This document shows positions 14,378-19,538 of a stretch of 19,538 bases of DNA, piece after piece (position 1 is the first letter of the stretch; each line of letters begins with the position of its first letter). Below the pieces are notes generated by a model, which made no database searches, was not told the DNA's origin, and saw only the letters and a program-made list of their open reading frames with translations. A program made the translations under genes and the position numbers. This DNA is from Acidobacteriota bacterium (lineage in GTDB: Bacteria; Acidobacteriota; Terriglobia; Terriglobales; Acidobacteriaceae): assembly GCA_019510535.1 (NCBI GenBank), contig JAEKKE010000079.1:1-19538 (forward strand), written 5' to 3'.

Positions 14378-14395
14378 GGTGTGTAAGATACACCT
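14377..14395 (+). promoter_or_regulatory. Small hairpin just before purU
   Basis: AGGTGT (14377-14382) and ACACCT (14390-14395) form a 6-bp stem with a 7-base loop ending 3 bases before the purU ATG. It would cover the ribosome-loading region; the loop also carries TAAGAT, a weak -10 match. Role unknown. Confidence 0.3.
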
Positions 14396-14398
14396 GCG

Positions 14399-15253
14399 AT
14401 GACGAAAGCTGTTCTCCTACTCGAATGCTCTGACCGCAAAGGCCTGGTTGCGGCCATCATGAACTTCCTCGTGTCCGAGTATGACGCGAATATCCTTCAT
14501 GCCGGCCAGCACCAGGACGCGGAGCTCGCGCGCTTCTTCATGCGCATCGAGTTCGAATGCGCCAGCGAGCTGATCCACGAACGCGTCTTCGCAGAGCGCT
14601 TCCGCAAGATCGCTGATGAGTACAACATGCGCTGGCAGCTTGCCGAAAGTGATGTCAAACTGCGCGTCTGCATCTTCGTCTCGCAGCATCTGCACTGCCT
14701 TGCCGACCTGCTGCAACGCTACCAGGCCGGCGAGCTCGAGTGCGAGATCACACTCATCATTGGCAACCATCCTGATGGCGAAAAGCTTGCTGGCTTCTAC
14801 GGTGTGCCCTTCGTTCACCTGCCAATCGATCGCGACCATAAGTCGCAGGTGGAGCAGGAGCAACAACGCCTGCTTGCAGAACACCGCGTCGACCTGGTGG
14901 TGCTGGCGCGCTACATGCAGATCCTGTCACCGGAGTTTGTAGCAAAGTGGCCGGCGCGCATCATCAATGTGCATCATTCGTTCCTGCCCGCCTTTATTGG
15001 AGCGAAGCCCTACCACGCAGCCTTTAATCGGGGAGTCAAGCTGATCGGCGCGACCAGCCACTACGTCACCAGCGATCTGGATGAAGGCCCCATCATCGAG
15101 CAGGATGTCGTGCGCGTCACCCAGGGAGACACAATTCCCGATCTCGTACGCAAGGGCCGCGATCTGGAACGTATTGTTCTCTCACGCGCCGTTCGCTGGC
15201 ACCTGGAGCACAGGATTCTCTATTACGGGAACAAGACTGTGATCTTTGATTAG
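14399..15253 (+). CDS. purU: Formyltetrahydrofolate deformylase
   Basis: PurU hydrolyses 10-formyl-tetrahydrofolate to tetrahydrofolate and formate, balancing one-carbon pools and supplying formate for PurT-dependent purine synthesis. At 284 aa it matches the family (about 280). Residues 1-80 are an ACT regulatory domain (LLECSDRKGLVAAIMNFL). The catalytic formyltransferase-fold domain runs from about 88 to 262, with RIINVHHSFLPAFIGAKPYHAAFNRG, GATSHYVTSDLDEGPIIEQDV and the catalytic His and Asp in those motifs. It starts 21 bp after the DoxX-like gene on the same strand, so it may be read through from the arsR promoter, but it has no functional link I can see and a weak ribosome site. Confidence 0.95.
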   Translation: MTKAVLLLECSDRKGLVAAIMNFLVSEYDANILHAGQHQDAELARFFMRIEFECASELIHERVFAERFRKIADEYNMRWQLAESDVKLRVCIFVSQHLHCLADLLQRYQAGELECEITLIIGNHPDGEKLAGFYGVPFVHLPIDRDHKSQVEQEQQRLLAEHRVDLVVLARYMQILSPEFVAKWPARIINVHHSFLPAFIGAKPYHAAFNRGVKLIGATSHYVTSDLDEGPIIEQDVVRVTQGDTIPDLVRKGRDLERIVLSRAVRWHLEHRILYYGNKTVIFD

Positions 15254-15305
15254 GTCCGATGTTGCTCGGCAAAAGCTGTTCTAATATTTTTGCCGAGGAA
15301 ACATA

Positions 15306-18300
15306 GTGTTGCCACGTCCGTTACAACTTCGTCTGTCTGCGGACAGATGGCATAGAGGGCGGAGGTTATGGCTCTGCCTGGCGATGTTGTTTTTCTGTAT
15401 CCCCCTATACGGGATCGATCGTGATCGCACGCTCGCCCAGCTTCATCACACAGGCTGGACCTACATCGAAGGGGCGCCAGGCCAGGTACGCGCGTTGGCG
15501 CAAACTACAGATGGTTATCTGTGGCTGGGAACGGCAACCGGATTATTCCGTTATGACGGCATTCAATTCCAAGCCTACAAACCACAATCCGGTCAGGCCT
15601 TCCCGCAACGTAATGTAGTCTCTCTCTTCGCTACGCCTGATGGCGGCTTATGGGTGGGCTATTGGTACGGAGGAGTCAGCCTCATCAAGAACGGGACGGT
15701 CACCGATTATGGAAAGCCTGATGGGCTTCCTTCCAGTGCGGTGCTGGCATTCGCACGCGACCGGCAGGGCGTGATCTGGATTGCGGCGGGGAAAGATGGG
15801 CTTGCCCGGCTGGAAGGTTCACGCTGGAAAAAGATTGGGGCGGATATGGGATTCTCGGGCCAAGCCAATACCGTCTTTGTGAATCGCGCCGGTACCGTCT
15901 GGGTGGGAACGGCAACCAGCGTCGCATATCTCGTGGAGGGAGGAAGCCGGTTCCAGACAGCAGCACAGGGCCTGCTTCGTGTCAGAAACTTTGCCGAGTC
16001 ATCGGCTGGCACATTGTGGATGGCGGAGTCAGGATATGGCGTACGTCCTGTTCCTTTATCCGGCAAGAATAGCGGCAAGCGAGGGCCGGCAGTGCTTGTA
16101 GGATCGCAGGCAATCGCATTCGATCGGCAAGGAAGTCTTTGGATAACCAGTCTAGGCAATGGAATCCGTCGCGTCCCGTACCCGGACCGCCTGCAGTCAC
16201 CGAGGGTTGAAGGCCCATCCGCGTGGCGGTTCCACAATCCTGAGGTGGAGGAGTTCACTCCACAGGACGGCCTGACGAGCGATTACGTGTCTTGCGTGTT
16301 GGAAGACCACGAGGGCAACGTATGGATTGGCACCAGCGGCGGACTGGATCGATTCCGGCAGAGCCCTGTCGTCTCGGTCACGGTCCAGCCTATTGCGAAG
16401 CAAGGCGCTCTACCGATCCCATCGTTGCAATCATTCACGACCAATGCGCTGGCAGCAGGAGAGCAGGGCGCACTTTGGGCTGCGGGTATTGGGCCGCAGG
16501 TTCTGGTGAAGATTCAGAATGACAAGATCGCCAACCAGCTCCGTGACCGCTACATTGATTCCATCTATCGTGATCCGAATGGAGCAGTGTGGCTGGCAAC
16601 ACCGTGGTCGATCTTCCGCCTTTCTGAACATGAGGCAGCTCCGGCACAGGGAGCCGTAGCCTACAGCTACGATGCCACCGTGCGTGAGGGACAGGATCAG
16701 ACACTGCATCGGCTTCATCTGCCAGCTGCAGGTGGAATTACTGTGAGCCTACAATCGCGCGTCAAAGCGATGACCCAGGACCAATCAGGCAGACTATGGA
16801 TATCGATGGAGTCAGGGACCTTTCGGTTGGAGAAATCTGGATGGACCAGCCTCGAAAGTCTTGGTGGCCCGCGCGGTGCCGCGACCGCCGAGTTTACTGA
16901 TTCGCAGGGACGTATATGGTTCGGATTCGCGAACACCATCGCCGTGCTGGATCGAGATGGCGTAAGGACCTTCTCCAGAAAAGACGGTATCCAGGTGGGA
17001 ACCATTACGTCGATCCAGGGCAACGGGTCGAAGATCTGGATCGGTGGCGAGTTCGGTCTGGAGCTCTGGAATGGCAGCCGGTTTCAACTTGTAAGTCCAG
17101 CAGACGGAAGTGCCTTCGGCAGTGTCTCTGGAATTCTTGCGGATTCTGACGACGGACTATGGTTCGCTGAGCAGCGGGGAGTGATTCACATTCGCAAAGC
17201 TCAGCTACAACAGTTGAGCCCCGGCAAGGTGGAGTTCGAAAGTTTCGGTTTGCTGGACGGCTTTACCGCTGCACTCAGGGGCTCGCTGTCCTCACCATCG
17301 GCTGCACAAACAACCGATGGCCGCCTCTGGTTCGCCACCACAAAGGGACTGGCCTGGATCGACCCAAGGCGTGTTGTACGGAATGAAGTGCCACCGCCGG
17401 TATTGGTTGAGTCCGTTGTTGCCAATGGCAGGAAATACGACACCTCTGCATTCTTCAGGTTGCCGCCGCGGACGAGGAATCTACAGATCGTCTATACAGC
17501 TACAAGTCTCACCATTCCTGAACGAGTTCGCTTTCGCTATAAGCTCGAAGGCCAGGACAAGGACTGGCAGGACGCGGAAACACGCCGCGAGGCTTTCTAC
17601 ACGAACCTCGACCCAGGTTCGTATCAATTCCGCGTGATCGCCTGCAACAACGATGGAGTGTGGAACGAAGCTGGGGCGACGCTGTCGTTTGTTGTATTGC
17701 CGGCGTTCGACCAGACACTATGGTTCAGACTTCTTTGCGTCGCCGTTCTCGCGGGATGCCTGTGGCTGCTTTACCTGCTGCGGCTGAAACAGGTAACGGC
17801 ACATGTCCGGGAGCGGTTAGGCGCGCGTTTGGAAGAGCGGGCGCGTATCGCCCGTGAGCTGCATGACACACTGCTGCAAGGCTTTCAGGGCCTCTTGTTG
17901 CGCTTCGACGCCGTAAAGAAGGCAATTCCCCAGGACCATCCTGCACGTAACCAGATGGAGAGCGTGCTTGACCGCGCCGATGAGGTTCTGCATGAAGGAC
18001 GGGAACGAGTTCGCGATCTTCGTCATGACGAGATCTCCGCGAATGAACTACCTGACAGGCTGACGGCATCCGGAGAGGATCTGAGAAAGGATCATACGAT
18101 CAGCTTTAGCCTCAGCGTGATCGGGACGCCACAACCCCTCGATGCAACAGTCGGCGATGAGGTAATCCGGATAGGCCAGGAAGCATTGGCCAATGCCTTT
18201 CGACACTCAAAGTCTTCGAAGATCGAGGTTGAGATCACGTATGACCCTGGCCGCGTATGTCTAAGGGTGCGTGATGATGGCGTGGGAATGAGTCAGGATA

Positions 18301-18506
18301 TGTTGCTTCGCGGCCGGGATGGTCATTGGGGAATTGTCGGCATGCGCGAGCGAACCCAAAAGATCGGCGGGCAGCTGAAGATCTGGAGCCAGGAGAGCGC
18401 CGGTACAGAGATTGAGCTCACGATACCGGCTGCAATTGCATATCCCCTTTCCCATAAGGCGGTGCGCTGGCATTGGATTAAGCGTCTTCTTAGTCCAGGC
18501 AGATAA
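15306..18506 (+). CDS. Two-component propeller sensor histidine kinase
   Basis: A 1066-aa sensor. The GTG start at 15306 follows GAGG (15295-15298) by 7 bases and gives an N-terminal export/anchor segment (residues about 20-38, LWLCLAMLFFCIPLYG). Residues about 60-690 contain some 14 repeats of the two-component regulator propeller type (for example QTTDGYLWLGTATGLFRYDG, EDHEGNVWIGTSGGLDRF), enough for two seven-bladed periplasmic propellers. A Y_Y_Y domain follows (FRYKLEGQDKDWQDAE ... NLDPGSYQFRVIACNNDG), one membrane helix (about 805-828), then a HisKA_3 dimerisation domain with phospho-acceptor H853 in ARELHDTLLQGF and a HATPase with N-box N963 (ANAFRHSK), G1 box DDGVGM and G2 WGIVGMRERT. 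HisKA_3 kinases normally phosphorylate NarL/LuxR-type regulators; none is in the window, so it is orphan here. Ligands of such propellers are often glycans, but this is inference. Confidence 0.94.
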   Translation: MLPRPLQLRLSADRWHRGRRLWLCLAMLFFCIPLYGIDRDRTLAQLHHTGWTYIEGAPGQVRALAQTTDGYLWLGTATGLFRYDGIQFQAYKPQSGQAFPQRNVVSLFATPDGGLWVGYWYGGVSLIKNGTVTDYGKPDGLPSSAVLAFARDRQGVIWIAAGKDGLARLEGSRWKKIGADMGFSGQANTVFVNRAGTVWVGTATSVAYLVEGGSRFQTAAQGLLRVRNFAESSAGTLWMAESGYGVRPVPLSGKNSGKRGPAVLVGSQAIAFDRQGSLWITSLGNGIRRVPYPDRLQSPRVEGPSAWRFHNPEVEEFTPQDGLTSDYVSCVLEDHEGNVWIGTSGGLDRFRQSPVVSVTVQPIAKQGALPIPSLQSFTTNALAAGEQGALWAAGIGPQVLVKIQNDKIANQLRDRYIDSIYRDPNGAVWLATPWSIFRLSEHEAAPAQGAVAYSYDATVREGQDQTLHRLHLPAAGGITVSLQSRVKAMTQDQSGRLWISMESGTFRLEKSGWTSLESLGGPRGAATAEFTDSQGRIWFGFANTIAVLDRDGVRTFSRKDGIQVGTITSIQGNGSKIWIGGEFGLELWNGSRFQLVSPADGSAFGSVSGILADSDDGLWFAEQRGVIHIRKAQLQQLSPGKVEFESFGLLDGFTAALRGSLSSPSAAQTTDGRLWFATTKGLAWIDPRRVVRNEVPPPVLVESVVANGRKYDTSAFFRLPPRTRNLQIVYTATSLTIPERVRFRYKLEGQDKDWQDAETRREAFYTNLDPGSYQFRVIACNNDGVWNEAGATLSFVVLPAFDQTLWFRLLCVAVLAGCLWLLYLLRLKQVTAHVRERLGARLEERARIARELHDTLLQGFQGLLLRFDAVKKAIPQDHPARNQMESVLDRADEVLHEGRERVRDLRHDEISANELPDRLTASGEDLRKDHTISFSLSVIGTPQPLDATVGDEVIRIGQEALANAFRHSKSSKIEVEITYDPGRVCLRVRDDGVGMSQDMLLRGRDGHWGIVGMRERTQKIGGQLKIWSQESAGTEIELTIPAAIAYPLSHKAVRWHWIKRLLSPGR

Positions 18507-18525
18507 GGTTGTGAATCCATATCTG
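18500..18525 (+). terminator. Weak hairpin at the end of the kinase gene
   Basis: CAGATAAGG (18500-18508) pairs with CCATATCTG (18517-18525), 8 of 9 bases, around an 8-base loop and includes the stop codon. No U tract follows, so termination would be weak. Confidence 0.3.
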
Positions 18526-18579
18526 TCCCTGCTATATAGGCCTGATGTCCGATGAACGAAATAACCCGCTCCGTATACT

Positions 18580-18885
18580 GGGGTGTGTCATCCAACTCCT
18601 GCCGTCAGCGCCGGGAGCAGATTTTTCTGAGATCGAGGAGTGAGGAGAGAACTGTAGCTGGCCTACTGAAACGACGAGCAACGAAGAGATCGGGAATCGG
18701 GGTCCCCAGTCAGCTTTGCTGGCTGGGGTGAAGAAAATCTGCCCCGGCCCTTCGGGTTGCGGCGCAAATTCGCCCATACTTCGTTGTCGGCCTCGACTGT
18801 GGACCCGCCACAGTCTTCGACCTCCGCCTCGTCTGGACCAATTTGCGCTCGCAACGCTGACGACACGAGTTGGATGACGCACCCC
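18580..18885. repeat. 306-bp element with inverted-repeat ends and nested hairpins
   Basis: The left end (from 18580: GGGGTGTGTCATCCAACTCC) and the reverse complement of the right end (from 18885: GGGGTGCGTCATCCAACTCG) match closely for about 31 bases and more loosely to about 60. Inside are a hairpin CCCCAGTCAGC/GCTGGCTGGGG (18704-18728, one wobble), a perfect 8-bp hairpin GACTGTGG/CCACAGTC (18795-18815), and a co-centred outer pairing GTTGCGGCGCAAATT (18756-18770) with AATTTGCGCTCGCAAC (18840-18855). No credible protein is encoded; open frames across it on either strand show no family resemblance. It looks like a non-autonomous mobile or interspersed repeat, or a structured RNA, and fills most of the gap between the kinase and the next gene. 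Confidence 0.7.
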
Positions 18886-18917
18886 AACGACATCTTCTCG
18901 CAAGGTCTCGACCAGTC

Positions 18918-19538
18918 ATGCACCTTCGTCACCTGCACTCCGGCATTCTTTCTCTGTTTCTCATATCGGCTGCCCAGGCGCAGTTCGGCTCCGCCCCTGC
19001 GGGGAAAACTCCGGCGCCCAATGCAGCAGGCGGATATATTCGTGACTCCCGCCAGCATCCTGCTGAGCCCTCCCGCGACAATGCGTTTTCCATGACCGCC
19101 AACCGCTACGGCATCGCCGCTACGCTGCAGACGCTCGCCTCACAGGCCAGCGCCACCATCCTTGCCAGAGGAGGAAACGCCGTCGATGCGGCGATCGCAG
19201 CGAATGCGGCTCTGGGCGTGATTGAGCCTGAGATGGATGGAATCGGAGGCGATCTCTTCGCCATCGTCTGGGACCCGAAGGAAAAGAAGATGCACGCCCT
19301 CAACGCGAGCGGCTGGTCAGCCAAAGCCGAGACCATCGATGCCATGAGAGCGAAGGGTGTTACCAAGATGGACAGCACCAGCATCTATGCGGTTACCGTT
19401 CCCGGCGCCGTTGGCGGTTGGGCCGCGCTGCATGCGAAGTTCGGCAAACTGCCGCTTGCGGTTGACCTCGCTCCCGCTATCGCCCTGGCAGAGAACGGCT
19501 TCCCGGTTACTGAGACTGACTCGGCTACCTGGGCGCAG
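18918..19538 (+). CDS. Gamma-glutamyltranspeptidase family protein, 5' part
   Basis: The first 207 residues of an exported protein whose 3' end lies beyond the window. It opens with a signal peptide (MHLRHLHSGILSLFLISAAQ, cut near AQA before QFGSAP), a short Pro/Ala linker, then the N-terminal large-subunit sequence of gamma-glutamyltranspeptidases: ASATILARGGNAVDAAIAAN, ALGVIEPEMDGIGGDLFAIV, ALNASGWSAKA, TVPGAVGGWAALHAKFGKLP and LAPAIALAENGFPV. These enzymes cleave gamma-glutamyl amides such as glutathione, or related substrates; they mature by self-cleavage at a Thr that would lie downstream and cannot be checked. EPEMDGIGGD replaces the common EPHSSGIGGG, pointing to a divergent subfamily. 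The ATG at 18918 was chosen over 19092 because it provides the signal peptide; the ribosome site (AAGG, 12 bases away) is weak. Start lies 32 bp past an inverted-repeat element. Confidence 0.88.
   Translation, partial: MHLRHLHSGILSLFLISAAQAQFGSAPAGKTPAPNAAGGYIRDSRQHPAEPSRDNAFSMTANRYGIAATLQTLASQASATILARGGNAVDAAIAANAALGVIEPEMDGIGGDLFAIVWDPKEKKMHALNASGWSAKAETIDAMRAKGVTKMDSTSIYAVTVPGAVGGWAALHAKFGKLPLAVDLAPAIALAENGFPVTETDSATWAQ

Noticed and set aside
18532..19058. Open frames of 112-131 codons on both strands across the inverted-repeat element
   Set aside because: Their sequence is repeat-derived, Arg/Ser-rich and without recognisable domains; overlapping frames on both strands are equally open, as expected for GC-rich non-coding DNA.

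Overview
The window looks like a chromosomal stretch from a member of the Acidobacteriota, class Terriglobia (Terriglobus/Granulicella/Edaphobacter type). This is inferred from family content and style: an Oar-like TonB-dependent receptor with an N-terminal carboxypeptidase-regulatory domain, a very large sensor kinase with a periplasmic beta-propeller, an RcnB-like protein, a DUF4230 protein, high-GC codon use, and intergenic palindromic repeats of kinds I associate with this group. No tRNA, rRNA, CRISPR array, transposase or phage gene was seen.

Layout. 1-1774 (+): a secreted purine nucleoside permease-family (NUP) protein followed after 10 bp by an unrecognised 192-aa protein. A bidirectional terminator (1836-1863) separates them from a minus-strand housekeeping group read ruvX -> greA -> CDP-alcohol phosphatidyltransferase (3667-1880). 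3827-4141 (+): a candidate sigma-54 promoter driving a tiny zinc-ribbon protein. 5018-4173 (-) and 5041-5571 (+): a secreted DUF1906 glycoside-hydrolase-like protein and a DinB/YfiT-type protein whose start codons are only 22 bp apart. 6704-5658 (-): an unrecognised secreted protein of 348 aa. 6766-9701 (+): a small His/Cys-rich membrane protein (DUF2946-like) and the TonB receptor, then a strong terminator. 9883-11535 (+): pyrG with a perfect TATAAT -10 box and its own terminator. 12065-11607 (-) and 12155-12799 (+): RcnB-like protein and DUF4230 protein, divergent. 12800-13236: repeat-rich spacer ending in a well-formed ArsR-type operator. 13237-14377 (+): a tight three-gene operon with ATGA overlaps (ArsR regulator, SRPBCC/AHSA1 protein, DoxX-like membrane protein), followed by purU. 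15306-18506 (+): a 1066-aa propeller histidine kinase. 18580-18885: a roughly 306-bp inverted-repeat element with nested hairpins. 18918-end (+): the 5' part of a secreted gamma-glutamyltranspeptidase-family gene cut by the window edge.

How the genes relate. Most of the window is ordinary: nucleotide metabolism (pyrG, purU, the purine permease), transcription and nucleic-acid processing (greA, ruvX), lipid synthesis, envelope proteins. The best regulatory signal is the 26-bp palindrome lying between the -35 and the start of arsR, which argues for autoregulation of the ArsR-SRPBCC-DoxX operon from a leaderless transcript. The most unusual non-coding signal is the inverted-repeat element upstream of the gamma-glutamyltranspeptidase gene. 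I do not see convincing evidence for a wholly new multi-gene system here; the unexplained pieces are listed as findings.
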